From Sphaerisporangium dianthi (GTDB taxonomy: Bacteria; Actinomycetota; Actinomycetes; Streptosporangiales; Streptosporangiaceae): a stretch of DNA of 64,000 nucleotides. The DNA lies in NCBI RefSeq assembly GCF_042654065.1, contig NZ_JBHSFP010000011.1, positions 1 through 64,000 of the forward strand, read 5' to 3'. The position numbers were made by a program, and so were the translations under genes. Below, in pieces: positions 1-8,342 of the stretch (positions within the stretch are counted from its first letter, which is position 1; the number at the start of each line of letters is the position of its first letter). The notes beneath the pieces were generated by a model. The model searched no databases. It saw nothing but the letters and a program-made list of their open reading frames with translations, and had not been told where the DNA came from.

Positions 1-232
1 AATTCGCCCCGAACGTGTTGGTCTCCACACAATCCACACCCACCGCGAAATACGCGTCATGCACCCCCCGCACAATGTCAGGACGCGTCACATTCAAAAC
101 CTCATTGCACCCCTCATGACCATCGAAATCATCGAGAGTGGGGTCATAGGCCTGCAACATCGTCCCCATGGCCCCGTCCGCGACGATCACACGCTCGGAC
201 ATGGCCTGCCTGAAGGACGCTCCGTTGTTCAT
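1..232 (-). CDS. metH: Methionine synthase (cobalamin-dependent), N-terminal 77 codons only
   Basis: This is the start of the B12-dependent methionine synthase, which transfers a methyl group from methyltetrahydrofolate to homocysteine in the cytosol. The minus-strand translation begins MNNGASFRQAMSERVIVADG and contains the homocysteine-binding barrel signatures ADGAMGTMLQ, GCNEVLNVTRP and VDCVETNTFGA at residues 18-77. The gene continues beyond base 1. The ATG has no Shine-Dalgarno; a TAGGCT hexamer lies 7 nt upstream, so the message is probably leaderless. Codons after about residue 34 use T at the third position far more often than the rest of the window. The family call is firm; only the N-terminus is visible. 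Confidence 0.93.
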   Translation of the reverse strand, partial: MNNGASFRQAMSERVIVADGAMGTMLQAYDPTLDDFDGHEGCNEVLNVTRPDIVRGVHDAYFAVGVDCVETNTFGAN

Positions 233-239
233 GCGCCCA

Positions 240-245
240 AGCCTA
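240..245 (-). promoter_or_regulatory. -10 hexamer of leaderless metH promoter
   Basis: TAGGCT on the minus strand ends 7 nt before the metH ATG, the spacing expected if transcription starts at the first base of the start codon. I see no convincing -35. Position and consensus match only. Confidence 0.5.
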
Positions 246-476
246 GCGGGAGCCTGGCGGGACCGTTCGAGGCCGTGGGCCGGAACGGCCCGGGTGATCA
301 CGGCGAGCGAACGGGCGCGGCTTCCACGGGCCCCTCGCGTGCCCCGGTCCGCCCTCTCCGTGACACCGGGCACCCCTCAACGAATAGGCTTGGTCGGGTA
401 CAAGGCCGCCGCCGGCGGCCGTGAGATCGCCTTCGCAGTCGCGTGCGATCTCGGCCAGGCAAGGAGGAGGCGGCGC

Positions 477-1334
477 GTGATCGAGCTCGAAGGACTTCCC
501 GAGCTCGTCGACCCGGTGCTGATCGCCGCGTTCGAGGGGTGGAACGACGCCGGGGAGGCGTCGAGCGGCGCACTGGCGCACCTTGAGTCCGAGTGGAAGG
601 CGACCCCTCTGGTCGAGCTCGACCCCGAGGACTACTACGACTTCCAGGTGACCCGTCCGGTCGTGGAGCTCGGCGACGGCGTGACCCGGTCGATCGTGTG
701 GCCGACGACCCGCCTGCTGGTGGCCCGTCCTCCGGGCAGCGAACGCGACGTGGTGCTGCTGCGCGGCATCGAACCCAACATGCGCTGGCGCACGTTCTGC
801 TCCGAGATCGTGGCCATCTGCCTCGAGCTGGGCGTCGAGACCGCGGTGCTGCTCGGCGCCCTGCTCAACGACTCCCCGCACACCAGGCCGGTGCCGATCG
901 TGGGCTCGGTGAGCGATCCGGGTCTCGCCCGCTCACTCAACCTCGAGCTGACCCGCTACGAGGGCCCGACGGGCATCGTCGGGGTGCTCCAGCACACGCT
1001 CGGGGCGGCCGGCACCGACACCATCTCGCTGTGGGCCTCGGTGCCCCACTACGTCGCCCAGCCGCCCAACCCGAAGGCCACGCTCGCCCTGCTGCGCCGC
1101 ATCGAGGACCTCCTGGACATCCCCATGCCGCTCGGCGAGCTGCCCGAGGAGGCGCGAGCCTGGGAGCACGGGGTGGACGAGCTGGCCTCGCAGGACTCCG
1201 AGGTGGCCGAGTACGTCCGCGAGCTGGAAGAGCGCAAGGACGCCGCCGACCTGCCCGAGGCCAGCGGGGACGCGATCGCGGCCGAGTTCGAGCGCTACCT
1301 GCGGCGGCGCGACCATGACGACGACGGCGCCTGA
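477..1334 (+). CDS. PAC2 family protein (proteasome-assembly-chaperone-like)
   Basis: The protein has 285 residues, starting MIELEGLPELVDPVLIAAFE and containing the FEGWNDAGEA segment typical of actinobacterial PAC2 proteins. The family shares a fold with the eukaryotic proteasome assembly chaperone 2. In actinobacteria its members are conserved but their biochemical role is unsettled; a link to the bacterial proteasome is an inference from the fold. The GTG start is chosen because AAGGAGGAGG lies 6-7 nt upstream, and the longer upstream reading frame has no homology-like content. The last 40 residues are charged (many D, E, R). It is divergent from metH. A TAGGCT hexamer near 385-390 could be its -10. 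Confidence 0.85.
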   Translation: MIELEGLPELVDPVLIAAFEGWNDAGEASSGALAHLESEWKATPLVELDPEDYYDFQVTRPVVELGDGVTRSIVWPTTRLLVARPPGSERDVVLLRGIEPNMRWRTFCSEIVAICLELGVETAVLLGALLNDSPHTRPVPIVGSVSDPGLARSLNLELTRYEGPTGIVGVLQHTLGAAGTDTISLWASVPHYVAQPPNPKATLALLRRIEDLLDIPMPLGELPEEARAWEHGVDELASQDSEVAEYVRELEERKDAADLPEASGDAIAAEFERYLRRRDHDDDGA

Positions 1335-1348
1335 CGCAAATCAGGAAA

Positions 1349-1390
1349 AAATGCGCATTTATTGACATTGGCCGTATCAGCCCAGATAAA
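1349..1390 (+). promoter_or_regulatory. Candidate promoter with 12-bp palindrome
   Basis: A perfect palindrome AAATGCGCATTT (1349-1360) abuts TTGACA (1362-1367), which is followed after 17 nt by GATAAA (1385-1390). This could be a promoter for the downstream TetR-like gene with an operator just upstream of the -35. A related GCGCATTTTCGCAT lies immediately downstream at 1391-1404. The local A+T content is unusually high for this window. No binding protein can be assigned from sequence. Confidence 0.4.
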
Positions 1391-1603
1391 GGCGCATTTT
1401 CGCATACTTCCCGTTATTAGCTCCGGACGGCGCGGCTTTCCGGTAATAATTGTCCGCTGCGCCGCTTCCGCACCATTGACCCCGGGCGGCACACCGGGGC
1501 GGCAACGATTCGATAACGGGTACGAGCACGACTCCGCAAACATCGTGAGCCGCGCCATCCCCGTGCTGAACCTACACATGTGACTGCGCACCTTGGGACC
1601 CCC

Positions 1604-2260
1604 ATGGCGACTCCATATCCTGATCCGCACAAGAGAGCACAAGAGACGCGGAGACGCGTCCTCGAGATGTCGGTGTTCATGAAACGGCAAGCGGCGGTCG
1701 ACGACGAGGCCCGCGCCCTGGGCGACGCCGGCCGCCGCGGCGACTCCTTCGCCTATCCCCAGCTACGCGGCACGACGCCCGCCCAGGCCGTCGACCTGTT
1801 CCTCGCCCTCCTGCAGGACCGCCTCCCGGTCTGGCTGCACACCCTCGACGACCTGATGCGCCTGGCCGGCAAGGGGCGGGTGAACGACAACCTGCTGCCG
1901 GTGGCGCGGGCCGGCATCGACTACTACGCCGAGGTCCAGGCCGCGCTGATGCCCGCGTTCGTCTCCCCCTCGATCACCGTGCGCTTCCGCGAGGCTCTGC
2001 GCGAGACCGAGCTCGGCCCCGCCTCCGAGATCGCCCCGCTGGCCGAGTACCTGGCGGCCGAGCGGAGCCTCGGCCGGGTGGCCCCGGACGTCAACCCGGA
2101 GGCCAGCGCCCGCCTGCTGCTCGCCGGATGCTTCCGGCACGCCTACTACGAGGCCTTCATCGGCGCCGGCTCGGGTCTGTCCCGCGACGACGGCGCGGTG
2201 GAGATCGTGCGTGAGCTGCGGCTGGAGACCGCCACGCCTCGGACGCCGGCGCTCTCCTGA
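1604..2260 (+). CDS. TetR C-terminal-domain-like protein lacking a helix-turn-helix
   Basis: The protein has 218 residues. Its second half, with the stretches IAPLAEYLAAERSLGRVAPD and ARLLLAGCFRHAYYEAF, resembles the ligand-binding, dimerising half of TetR-family regulators. The first 45 residues should hold the helix-turn-helix but contain only a charged segment (HKRAQETRRRVLEM), and no HTH coding is visible in any frame of the 245 bp upstream. It may be a diverged regulator, a dimerisation partner or a decayed gene. The ATG at 1604 or a GTG at 1580 are both possible starts; neither has a clear ribosome site. Its last 115 bp overlap the convergent chelatase gene. The fold assignment is moderate and the function is unknown. 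Confidence 0.55.
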   Translation: MATPYPDPHKRAQETRRRVLEMSVFMKRQAAVDDEARALGDAGRRGDSFAYPQLRGTTPAQAVDLFLALLQDRLPVWLHTLDDLMRLAGKGRVNDNLLPVARAGIDYYAEVQAALMPAFVSPSITVRFREALRETELGPASEIAPLAEYLAAERSLGRVAPDVNPEASARLLLAGCFRHAYYEAFIGAGSGLSRDDGAVEIVRELRLETATPRTPALS

Positions 2261-2985
2261 GCGGGCCGGTGATCTCCCGGCGTGCCGCCGGGCGTCCGGG
2301 GCACCGGCACACCGGCCCGGACGGCGGCCTCGTCGGCCCTGTGCCACACCAGGGCGGCCAGGTCGTCGTCCGCGCCTAGTGGGCGGCTGACCAGGTCGGC
2401 CCCGGCGGACTCAAGGCGGCTCTGGAAGAACCCGGGCGCCAGCAGGTAGGAGGCCACCGCGACGCGGGGCGCCGGCCCCGAGCGCAGCCGCTCCATGGCC
2501 TCCGCGAGGGACGGGGACGCCGCGGAGGCGAACGCCGCCGTCACCGGGCGGGCCAGCCGCACCGACAGCAGCCGGGCCGCGGAGCGCACGTCGGCGACGG
2601 CCGCGGGGTCGGAGGACCCGGCGGCGCCCAGGATGACCGCGTCGGTCGCCCGCAGCCCCGCCGAGGCCAGCCTGCGGGCGAGCACGGAGGTGACCAGCGG
2701 GTGGGGGCCGAGCGCGCCGGCGACCAGCGCGTCCGGCCTCGCCCGTGCGACGACCCCCGGCAGGTCGATGTGGAGGTGGTAGCCGCCGGCCAGCAGCAGC
2801 GGGACCACGACGACCGGCCCGGGGACCCGTGCCAGCACCTCGGCGAGCGGCGGCGAGCTGATCTCCAGGTACGCCTGCTCGACGCGGTGGCCGGGCCGCG
2901 CCCGGCGCACCCGCTCGGCCAGGGCCGCCAGCGTGGCCTCGCCCGCCGCGCTGCGGGTGCCGTGGGCGGCCAGGACGAGCGTCAT
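2146..2985 (-). CDS. Sirohydrochlorin chelatase, CbiX/SirB family
   Basis: This 279-residue protein starts MTLVLAAHGTRSAAGEATLA. It carries the HGTR metal-binding histidine near residue 8 and the repeated half-domain VVVVPLLLAGGYHLHIDLPG that defines CbiX-type chelatases. These insert Fe or Co into sirohydrochlorin. Here iron insertion to make siroheme for NirB is the likely job, inferred from the operon. The start codon overlaps the stop of the HemD-like gene by 4 bp (ATGA), so translation is probably coupled. The C-terminal 45 residues run past the normal end of the domain, are Pro/Ser/Arg-rich, and overlap the convergent TetR-like gene. Mycobacteria have a similar HemD/CbiX pair near nitrate genes. 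Confidence 0.85.
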   Translation of the reverse strand: MTLVLAAHGTRSAAGEATLAALAERVRRARPGHRVEQAYLEISSPPLAEVLARVPGPVVVVPLLLAGGYHLHIDLPGVVARARPDALVAGALGPHPLVTSVLARRLASAGLRATDAVILGAAGSSDPAAVADVRSAARLLSVRLARPVTAAFASAASPSLAEAMERLRSGPAPRVAVASYLLAPGFFQSRLESAGADLVSRPLGADDDLAALVWHRADEAAVRAGVPVPRTPGGTPGDHRPAQESAGVRGVAVSSRSSRTISTAPSSRDRPEPAPMKAS

Positions 2986-4151
2986 CGCGCCTCCGGCCGG
3001 TCGCAGGCCAGGCGGTAGCCGCGCTTGACGACCGTCTCGACGATGCCGGCGGGGCCGAGGGCGCGGCGCAGCCGGGTGACGGCCATCTCGACCGCGTGCT
3101 CGGCCGAGTCCCGCGAGGGGCCGCCTGGCAGCACGATGCGCAGGTCCGAGCGGGGCACCACGTGGCCGGGACGCTCGGCCAGGCGCTTGAGCACCGCCAT
3201 CGGGGCGGGCGGGAGCGGCTTGAGCTCTCCGTCGACGGCGACCGCGTGCCCGCGGATCTCCAGCTCGTGGGAGCCGGCGGTGACCCGGGTGACGCTGTGC
3301 TCGGGAAGGTGCCGCGCCAGGGTGCGGGCCAGCGAGCCGAGCCGGGAGCGCTCCGGCTGGATGACCGGCACGCCTTTGGCCACCAGCGGCGCCGCGGTCA
3401 CCGGGCCGACGCACGCGGCCACCACCGGGCCGTTGAACGCCTCGACCAGCGCCTCCTCGAGCCCTTCCGCGCGGGCGGCGTTCAGCATGGCCAGCACGGC
3501 GGGGGCGCTGGTGAAGGCCACGGCGTCCACCGAGCCGGAGATCGCCTGGGTGATCAGGCGGCGCAGCGGCGAGGGGTCGCGGTAGGGCAGCCAGCGGTAG
3601 ACCGGCACCTCGATCACCGTGGCGCCGGCCGCGCGCAGGGCGGCCACGAACCCGGTCAGCGGCTCGCCGTGCAGCTGGACGACGATGCGCCGCCCGTGCA
3701 GGTCCTGACGCAGGAGGTAACCCTTGATCTCCTCGCAGGACTCGGTCGGCGGGGTCCAGTGATCGTTCAGCCCGGCGGCGCGCACGGCCCCGCGGGCCTT
3801 CGGGCCGCGGGGCAGCAGGCGGGCCGTGGCCAGGTGTTCGGCCAGGTCGCCGGACAGGCCCCAGCCCTCGGCCGCGGCCACCCAGCCGCGGAAGCCCACC
3901 CCGGTGGTGACCACGACGTCGTCGATCGGGCCCTTCAGGCACTCGCGGGTGGCGGCGAGCAGGTCGGCGTCCTCGGTCAGCGGCACCAGCCGGATCGCCG
4001 GCGCCCGCACCACCCGGGCGCCGCGGCGTTCGAGCAGCGCCGCGAACTCCTCCTTGCGGCGGGTGGCGGTCACCCCGATGGTGAAGCCCGCGAGCGCGTC
4101 GGGCGCCGTCTCCGGCGCCACGAGGGGGTCGTCCAGCAGGGCGGACGTCAT
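2982..4151 (-). CDS. nnaR: HemD-domain / winged-helix nitrate-assimilation regulator (NnaR type)
   Basis: The 389-residue protein has a uroporphyrinogen-III synthase domain at about residues 22-275 (GFTIGVTATRRKEEFAALLE; VVVTTGVGFRGW; VDAVAFTSAPAVL). A winged-helix DNA-binding domain of the OmpR/PhoB C-terminal type follows at about 290-385 (DSAEHAVEMAVTRLRRALG, then VETVVKRGYRL). In Streptomyces this architecture is NnaR, which works with GlnR on nitrite and nitrate genes. Whether the HemD half still makes uroporphyrinogen III or senses a tetrapyrrole cannot be read from sequence. Its start overlaps the nirD stop by 4 bp and its stop overlaps the chelatase start by 4 bp, so a regulator sits inside the operon it probably regulates. 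Confidence 0.85.
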   Translation of the reverse strand: MTSALLDDPLVAPETAPDALAGFTIGVTATRRKEEFAALLERRGARVVRAPAIRLVPLTEDADLLAATRECLKGPIDDVVVTTGVGFRGWVAAAEGWGLSGDLAEHLATARLLPRGPKARGAVRAAGLNDHWTPPTESCEEIKGYLLRQDLHGRRIVVQLHGEPLTGFVAALRAAGATVIEVPVYRWLPYRDPSPLRRLITQAISGSVDAVAFTSAPAVLAMLNAARAEGLEEALVEAFNGPVVAACVGPVTAAPLVAKGVPVIQPERSRLGSLARTLARHLPEHSVTRVTAGSHELEIRGHAVAVDGELKPLPPAPMAVLKRLAERPGHVVPRSDLRIVLPGGPSRDSAEHAVEMAVTRLRRALGPAGIVETVVKRGYRLACDRPEAR

Positions 4152-4516
4152 GCCACGCTCACTTCCACCATGCCGCCTGCGACACGGATCGGATAGGTCG
4201 CGAGCGCCGTCGACGGGTCGTCCAGGCACACGCCCGTCGTCAGGGAGAACGGCTGCTTGTGCATGGGCGCGGCGACGACGGGCTCGTCGCCGCGGGTTCC
4301 GACGATGCCGCGGGAGATCACGTACGCCCCGCTGAACGGGTCGCGGTTGCCGACGGCGAACAGGCGTCCGTCGAAGGTGCGGAATATCGCGATCTGGTGG
4401 CCGGCGACGAGGGCCGCGGCCCCGCGTTCCGGCAGCAGGTCGGTGTAAGAGCAGATCCGCACCCACGCCGTCCCGGTGCTCGTCCTGATCGCCGGGTCGT
4501 TCTGGATGATCGTCAT
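4148..4516 (-). CDS. nirD: Nitrite reductase small subunit NirD
   Basis: This 122-residue Rieske-fold protein has AWVRICSYTDLLPERGAAAL at the start of the domain and GIVGTRGDEPVVAAPMHKQP where a Rieske protein would bind iron. The Cys ligand positions are absent, as is normal for NirD. It pairs with NirB in the cytosolic NADH-dependent reduction of nitrite to ammonium. It starts within the last codons of nirB (4-bp overlap) and is followed by nnaR with another 4-bp overlap. Length matches the family. Confidence 0.93.
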   Translation of the reverse strand: MTIIQNDPAIRTSTGTAWVRICSYTDLLPERGAAALVAGHQIAIFRTFDGRLFAVGNRDPFSGAYVISRGIVGTRGDEPVVAAPMHKQPFSLTTGVCLDDPSTALATYPIRVAGGMVEVSVA

Positions 4517-6942
4517 GCGCGTGTCACCTCCAGGAGGACAGGCTTGATCTGGTCGCGTTCGGTCTCGAACACGATGGACGGGTCAGGGGTGTCGGGGGCG
4601 TTGACGAAGCTGACGAACCGGCGCAGCTTGTCGGGGTCCTCGACCGTGGCGCGCCACTCGTCGAAGTAGCCCGTCACGTGCCGCTCCATTCCGGCGTCGA
4701 GATCGGCGCAGATGCCGAGCGAGTCGTTGATGATCACGTCCCGGAGATAGTCGAGGCCGATGCCCTGCAGCCAGGTGGAGGTGCGCTGAAGGCGGTCGGC
4801 CGTGCGGATGTAGAACATCAGGAAGCGGTCGATGGTGCGGATCAGCTCGTCGTCGGACAGGTCGCTCGCCAGCAGGTCGGCGTGGCGGGGCTTGAAGCCG
4901 CCGTTGCCGCCGACGTAGAGGTTCCAGCCGTTCTCGGTCGCGATGATCCCGAAGTCCTTGCCGCGGGCCTCGGCGCACTCGCGGGCGCAGCCGGACACCG
5001 CCGACTTGATCTTGTGCGGGGAGCGCAGTCCCCGGTAGCGCAGTTCGAGGGCGATGGCCATGCCGACCGCGTCCTGCACGCCGTACCGGCACCAGGTGGA
5101 TCCGACGCAGGACTTCACCGTGCGCAGCGCCTTGCCGTAGGCGTGCCCGGACTCGAAGCCGGCGTCGACCAGCCGCTTCCAGATCTTGGGCAGCTGCTCG
5201 ACCCGCGCGCCGAACAGGTCGATGCGCTGGCCGCCGGTGATCTTGGTGTAGAGGCCGAAGTCGCGGGCCACCTCGCCGATCACGATGAGCTTCTCGGGAG
5301 TGATCTCCCCGCCGGGGATGCGGGGCACGACCGAATAGGTGCCGTTCTTCTGGATGTTGGCCAGGAAGTGGTCGTTGGTGTCCTGCAGCGCGGCCTGCTC
5401 GCCTTCGAGGACGTGGCCGCCGCCCAGCGAGGCGAGGATGGAGGCGACGGCCGGCTTGCAGATGTCGCAGCCGCGTCCCCTGCCGTGCTCGGCGATGAGC
5501 TGGGAGAACGTCGTGATGCCGCGCACCCGGACGATGTCGAACAGCTCTGGCCTGCTGTGGTCGAAGTGCTCGCACAGCGCCTTGCTGAGCACGACGCCCT
5601 CGGAGGCGAGGATCGAGGCCAGCGCCGGCACGCAGCTGCCGCAGCTGGTGCCCGCTCGGGTGCACTTCTTGACGCCGGCCACGTCGGTCAGCCCCATCTC
5701 GGCGATGGCGCCGCTGATCTGCCCCTTGGTGATGTTGTTGCAGGAACAGACCTGGGCGTCGTCGGGGAAGTCGGCGCCCGACAGCCCGGCGCCGCCGGCT
5801 CCGGCGAACAGCAGGTCGCTGGGCTGGGCGCTCAGCTCCCTGCCCACCATCGGCCGCAGCAGGCTGTAGGGAGTGGCGTCGCCGACGCAGATGCCGCCGA
5901 GCAGCGTGCGGGCGTCGTCGCTGATGAACAGCTTCTTGTAGATCCCGGCCACGGGGTCCATGTAGGTCACGTCGAGCGCGCCGGACAGCTCGCCGAAGCT
6001 GGCCACGTCCACGCCGAGCAGCTTGAGCTTGGCCGACAGGTCGCCGCCGGCGAAGGAGGCCCCGCCGCCGAGGATGCGGTCGGCGGCCACCTCGGCCATG
6101 GTGAAGCAGGGCGCGACCAGGCCGTACACCATGCCGCCCACCAGGGCGCACTCGCCGATGGCGAACACGGCCGGGTCGGCGGTGCGCATGCCCTCGTCGA
6201 CGACGATGCCGCCTCGCTCGCCCACGGGCAGCCCCGCCTGGCGGGCCAGCTCGTCGCGCGGCCGGATGCCCGCCGAGAAGACGACCACGCCGGCGTCGAT
6301 CTCGGTGCCGTCGGCCAGGACGACCTTGTCCCGCTCGATGCGGTTCAGGCCGGTGCCGGTGTGCACGGCCAGGCCGAGCCGTTCGATGTGGCCGCGCAGC
6401 ACCGACCCGCCGCCCTCGTCGACCTGGCGGGGCATCAGCCAGCCGCCCATCTCGACGACGTGGGTGGAAAGGCCGAGGCCGCGCAGCGCGTCGGCGGCCT
6501 CCAGGCCGAGCAGCCCGCCGCCGACGACCACGCCGGCGCCGGCGCCGGCCGAGGCCTCCCGGATGGCGTCCAGGTCGTCGATGGTCCGGTAGACGAAGGC
6601 GTGTTCCGCGCCGGGCACCGGCGGCACGAACGGCGAGGAGCCGGTGGCCAGCACCAGGACGTCGTAGGGCTCCTCGTGCCCGGTCGCGGTGACCGCGACC
6701 CGGCGGGCGCGGTCGATCGCGGTGACCCGCTCGGCCAGCCGCACCGCCGTCACCCCCTGCGGGGCCGGGTAGGTCAGCTCCTCAAGGGACGCGCCCGTGA
6801 GGTAGGACGTCAGCGCCACCCGGTCGTAGGCGGGCCTCGGCTCCTCCCCCAAGACGGTGATCGTTCCTTGGAGGCCCCGGTCGGTCAGGGTCTCCACGAG
6901 CCGGTGGGCCGTCGGCCCGTATCCCACCACCACGATCCTCAC
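4513..6942 (-). CDS. nirB: Nitrite reductase large subunit NirB (NADH, FAD, [2Fe-2S], siroheme)
   Basis: The 809-residue enzyme reduces nitrite to ammonium. It begins MRIVVVGYGPTAHRLVETLT, an FAD-binding dinucleotide fold, with the NAD-binding GAGVVVGGGLLGLEAADALR further on. Next comes the BFD-type [2Fe-2S] motif CSCNNITKG...CGSC near residue 420-455. The siroheme/[4Fe-4S] ligands are C612 and C618 in CVGSTWC and C652 and C656 in GCARECAEA. The GTG start is preceded by GGAGGAGG and overlaps the stop of the upstream flavoprotein by 4 bp. All ligand cysteines are present, so it should be active. Confidence 0.95.
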   Translation of the reverse strand: MRIVVVGYGPTAHRLVETLTDRGLQGTITVLGEEPRPAYDRVALTSYLTGASLEELTYPAPQGVTAVRLAERVTAIDRARRVAVTATGHEEPYDVLVLATGSSPFVPPVPGAEHAFVYRTIDDLDAIREASAGAGAGVVVGGGLLGLEAADALRGLGLSTHVVEMGGWLMPRQVDEGGGSVLRGHIERLGLAVHTGTGLNRIERDKVVLADGTEIDAGVVVFSAGIRPRDELARQAGLPVGERGGIVVDEGMRTADPAVFAIGECALVGGMVYGLVAPCFTMAEVAADRILGGGASFAGGDLSAKLKLLGVDVASFGELSGALDVTYMDPVAGIYKKLFISDDARTLLGGICVGDATPYSLLRPMVGRELSAQPSDLLFAGAGGAGLSGADFPDDAQVCSCNNITKGQISGAIAEMGLTDVAGVKKCTRAGTSCGSCVPALASILASEGVVLSKALCEHFDHSRPELFDIVRVRGITTFSQLIAEHGRGRGCDICKPAVASILASLGGGHVLEGEQAALQDTNDHFLANIQKNGTYSVVPRIPGGEITPEKLIVIGEVARDFGLYTKITGGQRIDLFGARVEQLPKIWKRLVDAGFESGHAYGKALRTVKSCVGSTWCRYGVQDAVGMAIALELRYRGLRSPHKIKSAVSGCARECAEARGKDFGIIATENGWNLYVGGNGGFKPRHADLLASDLSDDELIRTIDRFLMFYIRTADRLQRTSTWLQGIGLDYLRDVIINDSLGICADLDAGMERHVTGYFDEWRATVEDPDKLRRFVSFVNAPDTPDPSIVFETERDQIKPVLLEVTRA

Positions 6943-8342
6943 GCGCGGACCTCCTCCTGCTCGCACAGCCAGCCGATGATCCCTTCGACCGCGTCCCGGC
7001 AGCTCCCGCAGCCGGTCGTGGCCCGGGTCGCCGCCGCGACGGCGGCCGTGTCGCGCGCGCCCGCCTCCCAGCAGGCGCGGATCCGGCCCTTGGTCACGTT
7101 GTTGCACTCGCACACCCGCGCCGAGTCGGGCATGCGCACCGGGCTGTCGGCCGGTGTCGCATGCTCCAGCGACGAGGGGAAGAGCAGCCCGGCCGGGTCG
7201 CCGGGAAGCGGCCCGCCCCTGTCGTACAGCTGTGTGAGCGTTCCCACGGTCGGCGCGTCGCCGAGCAGGATCGCGCCCACCAGCCGGTCGTTCCTGATCA
7301 CGAGCTTGCGGTAGATGCCGCGCGCCCGGTGGCTGAAGCGGACCACCTCGACCTCGCCCGCGGGGTCGTCGTCGTTCAGGTGGGTCTCGCCCATCGCGGC
7401 CAGCTCGACGCTGCGGGCCTTCAGCCGGGTGACCAGACGCGAGCCGCGGTACCTGGCGGCGTGGTCGGCCCCGGTGATGAGGTCGGCCACCACTGCGGCC
7501 TGCTCCCAGGCGGGCGCGACCAGTCCGTACACCGTGCCGTCGTGCTGGGCGCACTCGCCGATGGCGTAGACCGCCGGGTCGGAGGTGCGCATGTGGTCGT
7601 CCACGACCACGCCGCGGTTGACCTCCAGCCCGGCGTCCTTGGCCAGGGAGACCATCGGCCGTACGCCGCAGGCGAGCACCACCAGCTCCGAGGCCAGGAT
7701 CTCCCCGGTGGCCAGTTCGACGCCGTGCGGGTGGATCGCGGTGACCTGCACCGCGGTCCTGACCGCGACGCCGAGCCCGGCCAGCGCCTCGCCGAGCACC
7801 AGCCCGGCCTCGGCGTCGAGCTGGCGGTCCATGAGGTGGCCGGCCAGGTGGAGCAGGGTGACCGGCATGCCGCGCCCGGCCAGGCCGCGCGCGGCCTCGA
7901 CGCCGAGCAGGCCGCCGCCGACCACGACCGCGCTGGTGGCGGTCGCCGCCGCCTCAAGGATGCGGTGGCAGTCGTCCATGGTGCGGAACGCGATGGCCCG
8001 GGTGGCGCCGGGGATGGGCGGCACCAACGGCTCGCTGCCGGTGGCCAGCACCAGCACGTCGTACGGCTCGCTCGCCCCGTCGCCGGTGTGGACCGTGCGG
8101 GTGCGGCGGTCGATGGCGGTGACCGTGACGCCGAGCCGGGTGGTCACCCCCTCAGGGTGGGCCGGCAGGCGCACCTGCTCGGGGCTCGCGGTGCCGGCGA
8201 GCACGTTGGACAGCAGGACCCGGTTGTAGGGCCGCCGGGTCTCCGCGCCGAACACCGTGATCTGGATGTCCTTGTCGCGCGCCCTGACCTCGTCGGCCAG
8301 GCGGGCGCCCGCCATGCCGTTGCCGATGACGACGAGCCTCAC
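6939..8342 (-). CDS. FAD/NAD(P)-dependent oxidoreductase with C-terminal BFD [2Fe-2S] domain, electron donor to nitrate reductase
   Basis: This 467-residue flavoprotein resembles the NirB N-terminal half: MRLVVIGNGMAGARLADEVR binds FAD and SAVVVGGGLLGVEAARGLAG binds NAD(P)H. A BFD-type [2Fe-2S] domain follows at the C-terminus (CECNNVTKG...CGSC, about residues 410-450), but there is no siroheme domain. The gene lies between the molybdenum nitrate reductase and nirB with 4-bp overlaps on both sides. It therefore probably passes electrons from NAD(P)H to the nitrate reductase, like the small NasB/NasC subunits of other assimilatory systems. It could instead be a nitrite reductase paralog, but without siroheme ligands it cannot reduce nitrite itself. 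Confidence 0.85.
   Translation of the reverse strand: MRLVVIGNGMAGARLADEVRARDKDIQITVFGAETRRPYNRVLLSNVLAGTASPEQVRLPAHPEGVTTRLGVTVTAIDRRTRTVHTGDGASEPYDVLVLATGSEPLVPPIPGATRAIAFRTMDDCHRILEAAATATSAVVVGGGLLGVEAARGLAGRGMPVTLLHLAGHLMDRQLDAEAGLVLGEALAGLGVAVRTAVQVTAIHPHGVELATGEILASELVVLACGVRPMVSLAKDAGLEVNRGVVVDDHMRTSDPAVYAIGECAQHDGTVYGLVAPAWEQAAVVADLITGADHAARYRGSRLVTRLKARSVELAAMGETHLNDDDPAGEVEVVRFSHRARGIYRKLVIRNDRLVGAILLGDAPTVGTLTQLYDRGGPLPGDPAGLLFPSSLEHATPADSPVRMPDSARVCECNNVTKGRIRACWEAGARDTAAVAAATRATTGCGSCRDAVEGIIGWLCEQEEVRA

Noticed and set aside
233..476. Cobalamin riboswitch upstream of metH
   Set aside because: The metH start appears leaderless, and I found no B12-box-like sequence in the 244 bp shared with the PAC2 gene.
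4678..7314. 878-codon open frame on the plus strand across nirB
   Set aside because: It is the antisense of nirB and its neighbour, with low-complexity composition typical of high-GC shadow frames and no family motifs.
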